A stretch of DNA of 64,000 nt from Luteibacter sp. (GTDB taxonomy: Bacteria > Pseudomonadota > Gammaproteobacteria > Xanthomonadales > Rhodanobacteraceae). The stretch spans positions 124,001 to 188,000 of the forward strand of contig NZ_WNDO01000001.1 of the NCBI RefSeq assembly GCF_009912395.1. Reading direction: 5' to 3'. The position numbers and the translations under genes are program-made. Position 1 is the stretch's first letter. Every line of letters begins with the position of its first letter. A model generated the notes under the pieces. It was not told where the DNA came from, made no database searches, and saw only the letters and a list, made by a program, of their open reading frames with translations. Shown here one piece after another: positions 15,921 to 22,952 of this stretch.

Positions 15921-16252
15921 CAGAGCTTCGCCTTGGCTTCCGCCACCTTGCTCTTCACCCAGTTGACCAGGGCGATGGGGCTGTGGAGCAGGCTTTCGAC
16001 CTCGTCCTCGATGGTGGTGAGGATCGCGCGGGCCTCGTCCGTGAGGCTTTCGGGCTCGGGCTCGACGGTCGGCTCGGTGGCATCCGTCTGGGCATGGTCG
16101 ACCGCTTCCTGCACCAGGGCATCGGCGGCCGCCTTGTCTTCGGGGGTCTGCGCCGAGGCGGCGAGATCCAGCGCGGCGGCATGCTCATCGCTGAGCGGCG
16201 CGGCCGCCGCGGTTTCGTTGTCGGCCGGGGCCTGGGTGGTTTCGTCGTTCAT
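15920..16252 (-). CDS. Acidic Ala-rich phage protein
   Basis: 110 residues, strongly acidic and Ala-rich over 1-75 (ATEPTVEPEPESLTDEARAI), ending in an amphipathic helix (ALVNWVKSKVAEAKAKL). The family is not recognised. It sits between the holin-like genes and the terminase block. The basic terminal helix after an acidic body could bind membrane or a partner, which is inference. Confidence 0.6.
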   Translation of the reverse strand: MNDETTQAPADNETAAAAPLSDEHAAALDLAASAQTPEDKAAADALVQEAVDHAQTDATEPTVEPEPESLTDEARAILTTIEDEVESLLHSPIALVNWVKSKVAEAKAKL

Positions 16253-16285
16253 AGGGGTATCCCGTGATTGCTGGCGCAGGCGCCG

Positions 16286-16798
16286 TTAGGCGGTGGGCTG
16301 GGCCGGGGGCGCGGCGATCGGCGCGGCGGCAACCGGTGCCGGCGCGGACGGCTTGCTGGACTGGAACGTGCCCGCAGCCTTGAACGTGGCGACCAGGCTG
16401 CTCGCGATACCGGAGAGGGCCGGCCACACCTCGCTGAACGCGACGCTGGCGTTCTGCTCCTTGGCGTAGGCGCTGGCGAGGGCGTCCTCGACGGCCTTCA
16501 GCTTCGCGGCACCCGGGGTGCCTGCGGGGAGTGCGGCCTCGATGCCCTGCACCAGCGCGGTCAGGAGCGGAATGAGATTGGCGACCACCTGGAACTTCGC
16601 CAGGGCGCCGGAGACACCGGACAGCAGGGACATGGGTACTTCCTCGGGAGTGGCGGCCTCGGCCGCGGTGGATAAAGCGGGTTCGGGCTTCGCCCGCGGA
16701 CGGGTGATGACCTCCGGCTGCGGGTCACCGCGCGAGATCCACCACCACAGCGCGCCCGCGGCGATGGCCAGGATGGCGATGACGATCCAGACGATCAT
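16286..16798 (-). CDS. Membrane-anchored phage protein of the lysis block
   Basis: 170 residues. One N-terminal membrane helix (IVWIVIAILAIAAGALWWWI, 2-21) is followed by a polar linker, an Ala/Leu-rich helical domain (about 57-145) and a Pro/Ala tail. It lies one gene below the holin candidate with a 4-base overlap. The layout could suit a spanin-like or lysis-regulating protein, or a structural protein. An internal Met at 56 (MSLLSGVSGALAKF) is a possible alternative start giving a soluble form. Confidence 0.55.
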   Translation of the reverse strand: MIVWIVIAILAIAAGALWWWISRGDPQPEVITRPRAKPEPALSTAAEAATPEEVPMSLLSGVSGALAKFQVVANLIPLLTALVQGIEAALPAGTPGAAKLKAVEDALASAYAKEQNASVAFSEVWPALSGIASSLVATFKAAGTFQSSKPSAPAPVAAAPIAAPPAQPTA

Positions 16799-17022
16799 GT
16801 GTCGGTCCTCCGCGCCGCGCGCGCCGGGTTGTTCGGGAACAGGTTGGCGACGATGGTCGTCAGGTTCGTGATCAGGGCGCCCACGATCAGGCTGACCATC
16901 TCGCGGTTCTCCGCCGGCACGGCGGCGTTAACCAGCAGCGCGAGGGCGACCGCGACCATGGTCACGATCAGGATGGCGACGCCACCCTTCAGGGCGCGCA
17001 CGCTACGGCCGGCGAGATTCAT
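16795..17022 (-). CDS. Putative holin
   Basis: 75 residues with two predicted membrane helices (GGVAILIVTMVAVALALLVN and VSLIVGALITNLTTIVANLF) separated by a short charged turn, and a basic C-terminus (PARAARRTDT). Size, topology and a place two genes from the endolysin fit a class II-type holin that permeabilises the inner membrane to time lysis. Overlaps both neighbours by 4 bases. Confidence 0.65.
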   Translation of the reverse strand: MNLAGRSVRALKGGVAILIVTMVAVALALLVNAAVPAENREMVSLIVGALITNLTTIVANLFPNNPARAARRTDT

Positions 17023-17528
17023 GCGGATACCAGTTGGGCGGGCTCGTCACCGGTGCGCATCATGCGCGCCAGCTCGAGCATGCGGCGGCGGTCGTCGTCG
17101 TTACGGGCCTTCTCCGGCCACTTCGTGAGCATCAGCTCGTCGGCGGCGTCGTCCCACCGGCTGTTGTGAATCGCCGTCCACAACGGCTTGCACTCCAGAA
17201 GCGCGGTGATGCGGATGGCGAGGGCCACGTGGGCCAGCACAGAGAGGCGGACCGCGTCGAGCTGCGGGTAGATCGCCGCCCGTGACCGCAGTGCGGACAC
17301 GAAGCGAGAAAGGTTCCTCTCGGCCATCTTCAGTAGCTCCTCGCGGCTGACCAGGCGAGCAGCACCGATTCGGGCGAAGTCAGCGAGGTCGCGGTCGCCC
17401 ACGTCGAGCGGGGCGTTGGAGAAAGGTTCGTGGATCGCGATATGCCGACACGCGATCTCGATCGCGCGCGCGGAGGTCTCGTCAACCCGGGCGGAGGCTT
17501 CGGCGGCATCGTCATCGGCTTCGATCAC
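17019..17528 (-). CDS. Lysozyme-like (T4/GH24 fold) protein lacking catalytic motifs
   Basis: 169 residues. Residues about 75-161 resemble the C-terminal lobe of phage T4-type lysozymes (LDAVRLSVLAHVALAIRITA, then W-AA-E--L-KWPEK and MMRTGDE). In active enzymes the N-terminal lobe carries E, then D and T in a G--T-GYG context. Here only a possible Glu34 (AIHEPF) remains and the G--T-GYG motif is absent. It overlaps the GH19 endolysin gene by four bases. It is probably a non-catalytic relic or a repurposed protein, with lysis carried out by the GH19 enzyme. Confidence 0.5.
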   Translation of the reverse strand: MIEADDDAAEASARVDETSARAIEIACRHIAIHEPFSNAPLDVGDRDLADFARIGAARLVSREELLKMAERNLSRFVSALRSRAAIYPQLDAVRLSVLAHVALAIRITALLECKPLWTAIHNSRWDDAADELMLTKWPEKARNDDDRRRMLELARMMRTGDEPAQLVSA

Positions 17529-18079
17529 TGGAGCCCCAGCGCGGCGCGCGCCACGGTGCGGCGGCGCTGCCGGTCATCCCAGCCGTTCGGCAGGCCGTTG
17601 GCGTTCTTGCCGTTGATGCGGATCGACTCGGTCAGGAAGTCGCCCTTGTCGGCGTAGGTATTCAGGCCCTTCAGGCTCCAGAACCAGCCGGCGGCGATCG
17701 CGGCGTAGTCGTCGCGCTCCAGCAGCTGGGAGTTCTTCACGAAGTCGACGCCCACGGCCTTAGAAAGCGCGGCGTAGTTGGCGCGGCCGGTGACCATGAT
17801 CAGGCCGCGACCCATGAAGCGCATGCCGTCCCCGGGCTGCGTGTTGCCTAGGTCGGCACGACCCTCGTAGCGAGCCTGCGCCGGCACCTGAGTCGGGTTC
17901 CAGATCTCACGCGTGCGGGCAAAGCCCATCGACTCGTGGCCCACCTGGGCGATGAAGTCGGCCTGCCGCGCCGGGGTGTTGATGGCGAACTCGTCCATCG
18001 CAGCCGTCAGCGGAAGCGCCCACTGCTGTGCGCGCGGCAGCGAGATGCCCGCTGCGCGGCTTAGGGTGTTGGCGTCCAT
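17525..18079 (-). CDS. Phage endolysin, GH19 chitinase-like lysozyme
   Basis: 184 residues from ATG 18079. The GH19 motif VGHESMGFAR gives catalytic Glu49. The second acid is probably Glu72 in YEGRADLGNT. GRGLIMVTGRANY follows and is a typical GH19 signature. It cleaves peptidoglycan glycan strands at the end of the lytic cycle. There is no signal peptide, so it depends on a holin. It is the first gene of the lysis block, downstream of a bidirectional terminator. Confidence 0.88.
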   Translation of the reverse strand: MDANTLSRAAGISLPRAQQWALPLTAAMDEFAINTPARQADFIAQVGHESMGFARTREIWNPTQVPAQARYEGRADLGNTQPGDGMRFMGRGLIMVTGRANYAALSKAVGVDFVKNSQLLERDDYAAIAAGWFWSLKGLNTYADKGDFLTESIRINGKNANGLPNGWDDRQRRRTVARAALGLQ

Positions 18080-18240
18080 GAGGCTCCGAGAATAGGGTTG
18101 GCCGATCCCGCCAGGGGAAACGGGATCGGCCGGTTTGCGCCCTAGGGGTGAGCGCAAAGGGGGAAAGGGCTGCATGCTGGTGCACCGGCATGCAGCGGCC
18201 CGATGCTTTCGCAGAGCGGGAGACGCTGGCGGTCAAAACG

Positions 18241-18271
18241 AAAAAGCCCGACGCATGGCCGGGCTTTTTTT
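18241..18271. terminator. Bidirectional intrinsic terminator
   Basis: Stem AGCCCG/CGGGCT flanked by five A residues on one side and seven T on the other, giving a terminator in both directions. It separates the leftward early block (ending at 18319) from the lysis/late block that starts at 18079. The late promoter should therefore lie between about 18240 and 18080. Confidence 0.8.
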
Positions 18272-18283
18272 GCAGGGAACCCC

Positions 18284-18300
18284 GCATAGTGAAACTATGC
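18284..18300. promoter_or_regulatory. Perfect 17-bp palindrome between early and late blocks
   Basis: GCATAGT-GAA-ACTATGC, 7-bp arms with 3-bp spacer, next to the terminator at 18241-18271 and 18 bases after the end of the GIY-YIG gene. It may be a protein-binding site (late regulator) or an RNA hairpin that protects the early transcript end. Confidence 0.4.
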
Positions 18301-18318
18301 GTCGACGTGTCCGGAAAG

Positions 18319-18840
18319 TCAACACCTCGCGAAGAGCCGTTTACGCTTCGCGGTGATCGTGACCCCCTGCGCGGGAGCTGGCGTCGTGTAGCAAGAACCG
18401 ATGGGGTCCCCATCGGCATCCAATATCGACACCTTCTCTGCTCCGTCAAGCAACTGCTCGCGAAAGCTGATTCGCCCATCGCCATAGGGCTGCGGCGTAT
18501 GCCTCGCATGCCTTGGAGGATGCGACATCTGGTGTGCGGCAATATCGTACACGTCCGCCTCTAAGCCATGAATCTCCGCTTCCGTTGCGACGCGCCCCCA
18601 GGGATCGAACCACTCCCCGCGAAGCCGTGCGTGCGCGTAGGCTTCGTGCATCATCGCCTCGCGTTGCGACGCGGTCAGCTTGTCGCCCACATCGCAGGAA
18701 TAAACCTGGGTCACCGGGTAGGGGCAACCCGTCTGGATCTCGCTGAGGCGCTGCCGGACGCTCCCTGCTCGTCCGAGCTTCACGAGCGTGCGGTCCGGCG
18801 CCGCCACGAAGATCGCGTAGATGAAATACTCAAGGCTCAT
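18319..18840 (-). CDS. GIY-YIG nuclease family protein (MUG113/T5orf172 type)
   Basis: 173 residues. The N-terminal 90 residues match the MUG113/T5orf172 branch of the GIY-YIG fold: FIYAIFVAAP, then VKLGRAGSVRQRLSEIQTGC, later H-AYAHARLRGEWFDP. The C-terminal half is unassigned. These proteins are found in phages and mobile elements, and the catalytic competence of this branch is not well defined. It is the last gene of the leftward early operon and starts 4 bases inside its upstream neighbour. Confidence 0.75.
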   Translation of the reverse strand: MSLEYFIYAIFVAAPDRTLVKLGRAGSVRQRLSEIQTGCPYPVTQVYSCDVGDKLTASQREAMMHEAYAHARLRGEWFDPWGRVATEAEIHGLEADVYDIAAHQMSHPPRHARHTPQPYGDGRISFREQLLDGAEKVSILDADGDPIGSCYTTPAPAQGVTITAKRKRLFARC

Positions 18841-19340
18841 GCGGCTCGCTTCGAATACATGGCGCGCTCAGCGCGTTCTACCGCTGCTTCCATCGACATC
18901 CAGAGCCAGCCCTGAGCGATGCTGTAAAGCGACCGGAAGTCATCGTGCATATTCTCGGCGATGTCGCTGAGGTCGAGAACCGCCGCGGGATCGACGATCC
19001 ATTCATATGCCTGCATCGCCACCGGCATCAGACGACCGGCGTGCTTCCTGCCCATGGGCCCGGTGCCCGCCGCCAGCTTCTCGGCCAACCATTCGACCAC
19101 TGCGGCGCCATTGTATTGCTGCTGCGTCGCGAGGCTGTAGGCGATGTCAGGCCCCTTGTCCCGAGGATTACGTCGCGCCATGGCCAGTGCCAACACGAGG
19201 GCGTTCTCGGTCGCCATCCCGCGTGCCGCGTACGGCGTGCCCCCGCCAACCCTGCCCGGCTCGCGCCACGCGGTGGTTCCGGCGAGCTGCCCAAGCCGTT
19301 CGAGGAATCCGGCCCGGTCTTTCTGTGCTGCGTTATTCAT
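18837..19340 (-). CDS. Phage early protein, possible late regulator
   Basis: 167 residues, helical, with GRVGGGTPYAARGMATENAL and IAYSLATQQQ motifs. I do not recognise the family. Its place near the end of the early operon, after ninB and nuclease genes and just before the lysis/late block, is where lambda-like phages keep antiterminator Q, so a late-gene regulator is a reasonable guess. No zinc motif or clear HTH is visible. Confidence 0.55.
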   Translation of the reverse strand: MNNAAQKDRAGFLERLGQLAGTTAWREPGRVGGGTPYAARGMATENALVLALAMARRNPRDKGPDIAYSLATQQQYNGAAVVEWLAEKLAAGTGPMGRKHAGRLMPVAMQAYEWIVDPAAVLDLSDIAENMHDDFRSLYSIAQGWLWMSMEAAVERAERAMYSKRAA

Positions 19341-19540
19341 GATTCCCCCTTCTGGGTCAGCGAGCGGTTCTTGTTCTTTCGATTTCGGTGGCTGATCTCG
19401 CGCACGATCATGTCTTTCCGGCTCTGGGCTTCCTTGAGCCTGGCGCGCGCGATTTCGAGGAGGGCGGGAAGGCCGTCGGTTGGGATGCCCTCGAATCCCG
19501 TTCTCGCCTTTGCGCGAGCTTTGCCTGCATGCGCAGCCAC
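19337..19540 (-). CDS. Small basic phage protein (GTG start)
   Basis: 67 residues if started at GTG 19540. The C-terminal 45 residues look like a real helix-rich protein (LPALLEIARARLKEAQSRKD, then a very basic RNRKNKNRS). The stop overlaps the ATG of the 167-residue gene (ATGA). It overlaps the 83-residue gene upstream by 133 bases in another frame, so one of the two starts or stops may be misread. Confidence 0.45.
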   Translation of the reverse strand: MAAHAGKARAKARTGFEGIPTDGLPALLEIARARLKEAQSRKDMIVREISHRNRKNKNRSLTQKGES

Positions 19541-19659
19541 GGGCGGCATTCCTCTTGCTGATCCGGGGTCAGGGCGTCGATCATCGGTCCCCACTTTCTC
19601 CAGTCGCTCTCCTGCTGGATGATCCGTAGGGCGTAGCCCAGATGCTGGTAAACGGTCAT
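19408..19659 (-). CDS. Small phage protein overlapping the next gene
   Basis: 83 residues. The first 50 (MTVYQHLGYALRIIQQESDW, PDQQEECRPWLRMQAK) look genuine; the tail past about 55 is Ser/Arg/Pro-rich and reads like the shadow of the overlapping downstream gene. The start overlaps the stop of the 65-residue gene (ATGA). A frameshift could join the two frames, giving one protein of about 107 residues; the sequence alone cannot decide. Confidence 0.5.
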   Translation of the reverse strand: MTVYQHLGYALRIIQQESDWRKWGPMIDALTPDQQEECRPWLRMQAKLAQRRERDSRASQPTAFPPSSKSRAPGSRKPRAGKT

Positions 19660-19853
19660 GCACGTGGCGCCTCCCGCATGCTCCATAGCGCCTGCGCATG
19701 GTGGTATGGAGCCTTGACGACGTGGCCTCTCTGGCGCATCACCGTCAGGTGGGCGCGAACGAGATGCCCGGTAATACCGGTTAGCGCGGTGATCTCCGCA
19801 CTCGTCGAGGGAGCCTCGCGCAGGACCGTACGGATCGTCTCGGCCTTGGTCAT
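19656..19853 (-). CDS. Small winged-helix DNA-binding protein
   Basis: 65 residues. The pattern MTKAETIRTVLREAPSTSAE followed by ITALTGITGHLVRAHLTVMR is a compact winged helix-turn-helix that resembles two other wHTH genes in this early block (22737-22952, 24449-24784). It is probably a phage DNA-binding regulator. It overlaps the upstream nuclease gene by four bases. Confidence 0.65.
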   Translation of the reverse strand: MTKAETIRTVLREAPSTSAEITALTGITGHLVRAHLTVMRQRGHVVKAPYHHAQALWSMREAPRA

Positions 19854-20161
19854 GCTGCCCTCCGCACACCGACGCTCGACAGCAACTGAATGGCCTGGTC
19901 GACGTTCTCGACGACGTGGACCTTGCAGCCCTTGGCCAGCGCCTCGCCGTGGAAGATGGTCTGCGCGGGCGTCAACTTGCGGCGCGAGGGAGGCTTGTCG
20001 CCGTCCTTGATCTCGATCAGCGTCCAGACGCCGCGGAACGCCACAAGCAGGTCTGGGAAGCCTGAGCCGACGTGGGAACAGTCCACGACGTACACGCCGA
20101 TGCGCTGGAGCGCGCGCACGATCTCGGCGTGGTTGTCGTCGACGCGGGCGGCGTATCTCAT
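19850..20161 (-). CDS. VRR-NUC-like PD-(D/E)XK nuclease
   Basis: 103 residues from ATG 20161. Motifs are GFPDLLV (Asp37) and WTLIEIKDG (Glu50, Lys52), the D...E-x-K signature of VRR-NUC nucleases, which can act as structure-specific or Holliday-type nucleases. The start is fixed by the ATGA overlap with the preceding nuclease gene. It probably serves phage recombination or resolution of branched DNA before packaging. Confidence 0.78.
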   Translation of the reverse strand: MRYAARVDDNHAEIVRALQRIGVYVVDCSHVGSGFPDLLVAFRGVWTLIEIKDGDKPPSRRKLTPAQTIFHGEALAKGCKVHVVENVDQAIQLLSSVGVRRAA

Positions 20162-20694
20162 GCGCCCTCCTGGCGCCCGGCCAGAAGCTCGGCCTGACGA
20201 TCCTGGAACCGCATGTGCAGCACGCGCCGGAACTCGCCGTCGCCCATGCTGATACGAATACGGTTCAGGCCCGACAGCAGCATGGCCGTCTCGCAATCCG
20301 TGGCTCGCTGCTCGTGCCAGAACTCGCTTTGTCGTATGTACGCCCGTCGTGGATCAGGGCCAGCTAGCATGACCACGCGGCGTCCGCGCACTTCAAGGAG
20401 ACCCCAGCGTTCGGGAAGCTCATCGACCTTGATCAAACCTTCGGGCGCCATGAAGTAGCGAAGCGCGCCCATGCCCTGCGACGGATCGCGCCGGAAAGCC
20501 TTATTGCGATCCGCCAGGAAGTCGCCCCGGGTTGCCTTCGCCTCGACAAGCACCGTTCCGGCTTCGCGCCAGCCGATGGCATCCGGTATCTCGCCGGACC
20601 GGCACAATGCCGATATTTCGGTCATGACGACCTTGCATCCGGCGACGCGGCGTAGCCAGATGCCCGCGCGCTCTACCAACTCGTCGTGCGTCAT
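20158..20694 (-). CDS. MmcB-like restriction-endonuclease-fold protein
   Basis: 178 residues from ATG 20694. The core has IPDAIGWREAGTVLVEAKAT with Asp38, Glu51 and Lys53, then RGDFLADRNKAFR (Asp58), a pattern seen in MmcB-type DNA repair nucleases. APEGLIKVDELPERWGLLEV is also typical of that family. The C-terminal region is helical. It adjoins the VRR-NUC gene, so the phage carries two PD-(D/E)XK proteins in tandem. Confidence 0.7.
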   Translation of the reverse strand: MTHDELVERAGIWLRRVAGCKVVMTEISALCRSGEIPDAIGWREAGTVLVEAKATRGDFLADRNKAFRRDPSQGMGALRYFMAPEGLIKVDELPERWGLLEVRGRRVVMLAGPDPRRAYIRQSEFWHEQRATDCETAMLLSGLNRIRISMGDGEFRRVLHMRFQDRQAELLAGRQEGA

Positions 20695-21170
20695 GCCGCG
20701 ATCCCCTTTACCGTGATGATGCCCTTGGCGACCATGCGCTGCTGCGTGCGCACGAGAGCCCGGAGGGCGTAGAAGTTGCGCAAATCCTCGTAGGCCTTGC
20801 GGTCTACGGTTTCCGCCTTCGAGGGGGAGTCGGTCCAGCGGTTGCACTCCGAACACCCATAGGCAGCTTGGAGATCGGTCGGCTTCAGCGAGCCGCCGCA
20901 ATCGCCCAGCCACCGCATGTGCACGAGCACGACCGTCTTCGGGTCGTAGTTGCAGACCCCGGCGACGTTGAAGGTGCAGCCCTCCCCGTTCGCCGACTTC
21001 CGAAGTGGGGTCATCTTCGGCCGCGACCGCTTCACCGCCTTGCGCTTCGGGAACGCCATCGCATCCACCGCCTTCTCGGCGCCGTCAGAGCGGGCCATCT
21101 TCGGCACGCGGCCGAGGGCCTTTCGCTGCCGGATCGGCGCCCTGCGCTGGATGCACTTAGACGTCTTCAT
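20691..21170 (-). CDS. DUF1364 (YbcO-like) phage nuclease
   Basis: 159 residues from ATG 21170. A very basic N-terminal tail (1-55) is followed by the DUF1364 core: LRKSANGEGCTFNVAGVCNY, then VLVHMRWLG, LQAAYGCSECNRWTDS, and the ending GIITVKGIAA. Members such as YbcO are HNH-like, metal-binding phage nucleases from the nin-type region. It overlaps both neighbours by four bases. The long basic tail may help DNA binding. Confidence 0.78.
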   Translation of the reverse strand: MKTSKCIQRRAPIRQRKALGRVPKMARSDGAEKAVDAMAFPKRKAVKRSRPKMTPLRKSANGEGCTFNVAGVCNYDPKTVVLVHMRWLGDCGGSLKPTDLQAAYGCSECNRWTDSPSKAETVDRKAYEDLRNFYALRALVRTQQRMVAKGIITVKGIAA

Positions 21171-21385
21171 GCGCTCTGAGCCCATTCGTCGTCTAAAATG
21201 CACGGATGGCCATCTCCAGCACGGCGGTTCCATGCTGCGGCAGCGCGGAGCTTGTCCTTGCTGTACGTCGTCCTGCTGTCGCAATGCGCGCACTCGACCC
21301 AATAGTAGGAACTCGCATTTTCCACACGTATGTGGACTCGGTCCGAAGTCCCGCAAAATGGGCAGGGCTTGAATTCGAAGGTCAT
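21167..21385 (-). CDS. Lar-family restriction alleviation protein
   Basis: 72 residues from ATG 21385. It has the zinc-ribbon pattern FKPCPFCG followed by YYWVECAHC and the C-terminal AAAAWNRR motif, the hallmarks of the Lar family. Lar proteins in Rac and related prophages modulate type I restriction-modification to protect incoming or recombining DNA. It is placed between NinB and the DUF1364 gene in the early operon. Confidence 0.82.
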   Translation of the reverse strand: MTFEFKPCPFCGTSDRVHIRVENASSYYWVECAHCDSRTTYSKDKLRAAAAWNRRAGDGHPCILDDEWAQSA

Positions 21386-21753
21386 GCCGCCCACCTCCGC
21401 GCGATATCTTCGTCGGCGTCGGAAATCCCGCGCGCACGCTGGATGACCTCGCACCAGCGCACAGGGGCACTTTTGAGGCCCTGGCTTTCGGGGTCGTCAC
21501 CGATGTGGAACGCCATCGTGATCGCCTCCGTGCATTCCTCCTTGCGGAGGTTGAGGCTCGAACCGCCGAGCATGACGAAGCCCGGCGCGCCGGTGCCCAT
21601 GTCGATGCCCGGAAGCATGCGCCAGCCAAGCACGGTGCCGGCCAGAAGATGCCTCCAATCGTCCTTCGATAAGCGATTTCCATGCCAAACGATCTGATCA
21701 GCCAGATCTCCGCACGCGCTGTTCAACAACTTTCTCTGCTGATCGGAAAGCAT
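21382..21753 (-). CDS. ninB: NinB-family recombination protein
   Basis: 123 residues. The NinB signature is clear: LADQIVWHGNRLSKDDWRHL, then LGWRMLPGIDMGT and GFVMLGGSS. NinB (lambda Orf) binds single-stranded DNA and SSB and can stand in for RecFOR in phage recombination. It starts 18 bases after the homing endonuclease gene, which may have inserted beside it. Confidence 0.85.
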   Translation of the reverse strand: MLSDQQRKLLNSACGDLADQIVWHGNRLSKDDWRHLLAGTVLGWRMLPGIDMGTGAPGFVMLGGSSLNLRKEECTEAITMAFHIGDDPESQGLKSAPVRWCEVIQRARGISDADEDIARRWAA

Positions 21754-21770
21754 GTCGACCTACGGCTCTT

Positions 21771-22316
21771 TCACCATTTCGCGAACTCCCGATGAACGGT
21801 TCGCGCCGCATCACGATAGGCGATTGCAGCTTCTTCTTCGGTATCAAAATGACCGACAACCTTGGTCGTTCCATCCTTGGTGATCTGTGCCTTCCATCGT
21901 CGGCTTCGGTGCTCCCGCACGACGCCCTTGAACCGTGACATACGACGCCGCGGCTGACCTGCGCTATTGCACCTGTTCTCACTGGCGTTAGCTGCACGAA
22001 GATTCGACCAGCGATTGTCGGTGCGAATCCCGTTGACATGGTCAGCTTCCGATTCGGGGAACCTGCCGGTCATGAATAGGAAGGCAAGGCGATGCGCAAG
22101 GTAGGTTTTCCCATCCACCTTCACCCGGACATATCCTCGTGAGTGCGCTGACCCGGCCACGTCACCAGCGCGACGCGATCTCCCCCGACCGTTCGATTTC
22201 CACCGAAACTCACCTGTCTCCGGGTTGTAGTCGAGCGCGTTGAGCAAGCGGCGCTGCTCATCCGACATCATGTACATCCACGGTTCGCTGGGCTTGGTAG
22301 TTGCGCGCTGGTTCAT
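21771..22316 (-). CDS. HNH homing endonuclease with AP2 DNA-binding domain
   Basis: 181 residues from ATG 22316. The HNH part includes HRLAFLFMTGRFPESEADHV followed by NG-RTDNRWSNLR. The C-terminal AP2-like domain is FKGVVREHRSRRWKAQITKD with a later FDTEEEAAIAYRDAA. Free-standing HNH-AP2 proteins are selfish endonucleases common in phage early regions. The gene overlaps the upstream small gene by 4 bases, so it has been incorporated into the coupled operon. Confidence 0.85.
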   Translation of the reverse strand: MNQRATTKPSEPWMYMMSDEQRRLLNALDYNPETGEFRWKSNGRGRSRRAGDVAGSAHSRGYVRVKVDGKTYLAHRLAFLFMTGRFPESEADHVNGIRTDNRWSNLRAANASENRCNSAGQPRRRMSRFKGVVREHRSRRWKAQITKDGTTKVVGHFDTEEEAAIAYRDAARTVHREFAKW

Positions 22317-22480
22317 GCCTTTGGCTCCTTGGGAAGCCGGGCCCATTCCTCCAACGTCAGCGCGAAAGGCCTGCATTTGGGCCTCCTGACCATGACATAG
22401 CCGCCGGAAGTCACCATGTGCCGGATCTCGCCGTAGTCATCAAAGGCAGGGCGCTTATCGACTTGCTCGAAAGCCTTCAT
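22313..22480 (-). CDS. Small phage hypothetical protein
   Basis: 55 residues from ATG 22480 (MKAFEQVDKRPAFDDYGEIR at the start; VRRPKCRPFALTLEEWARLP later). It is coupled by ATGA overlaps on both sides. Not recognised. Confidence 0.55.
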   Translation of the reverse strand: MKAFEQVDKRPAFDDYGEIRHMVTSGGYVMVRRPKCRPFALTLEEWARLPKEPKA

Positions 22481-22740
22481 GCCGTCACCTCGCCCTGCGT
22501 CGGCCGCCACAGGCACTCGCTCCACTCGACCTTGTCGTAGCTGTCGGTGATGGGTTCGAGCTGGTCGCCGTAGGCGCGCCATTTGCCCCCGTTCGGGCAG
22601 CAGATACTTTCAACGTCTACCCAGAACCGACCATCCTCAAAAAGGCCTAGGATTGACGCTTGTCTTCCCACGCACTTCTCACCTTCAGCGGTATAGGCGT
22701 ATTTGATCCGCACCCGCTGCCCCACGTAGAACCTGCTCAT
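22477..22740 (-). CDS. Small phage protein with SH3-like pattern
   Basis: 87 residues from ATG 22740, which overlaps the upstream stop. FYVGQRVRIKYAYTAEGEKC and GRFWVDVESICCPNGGKWRA suggest a small beta-barrel (KOW/SH3-like) fold with two or three Cys. The function is unknown; such domains often bind nucleic acid or protein. Confidence 0.6.
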   Translation of the reverse strand: MSRFYVGQRVRIKYAYTAEGEKCVGRQASILGLFEDGRFWVDVESICCPNGGKWRAYGDQLEPITDSYDKVEWSECLWRPTQGEVTA

Positions 22741-22952
22741 GCTGCCCTCCAGAGGTAAGGCGTTGCGCCGGACTTTGCCGTGCGCTCGCCGAAGCCGATA
22801 CGGCGGATGCGGCCAAGCTGCTCCAGCCGACCCATGACGAGACGCGTGCTGTCGTAGCCAGCGGAAAGACGTGTGGACACCTCGCGCGCGGTCATCGGCT
22901 CCAGCTTGAGCGCTTCGACGATTCGCGATTGCAGTGGTTGCTTGGTCATCAC
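22737..22952 (-). CDS. Small winged-helix DNA-binding protein
   Basis: 71 residues. SRIVEALKLEPMTAREVSTR then RLVMGRLEQLGRIRRIGFGE is a standard wHTH with a basic wing and C-terminal PYLWRAA strand. It is similar in layout to the gene at 24449-24784. Probably an early regulator. Confidence 0.7.
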   Translation of the reverse strand: MMTKQPLQSRIVEALKLEPMTAREVSTRLSAGYDSTRLVMGRLEQLGRIRRIGFGERTAKSGATPYLWRAA

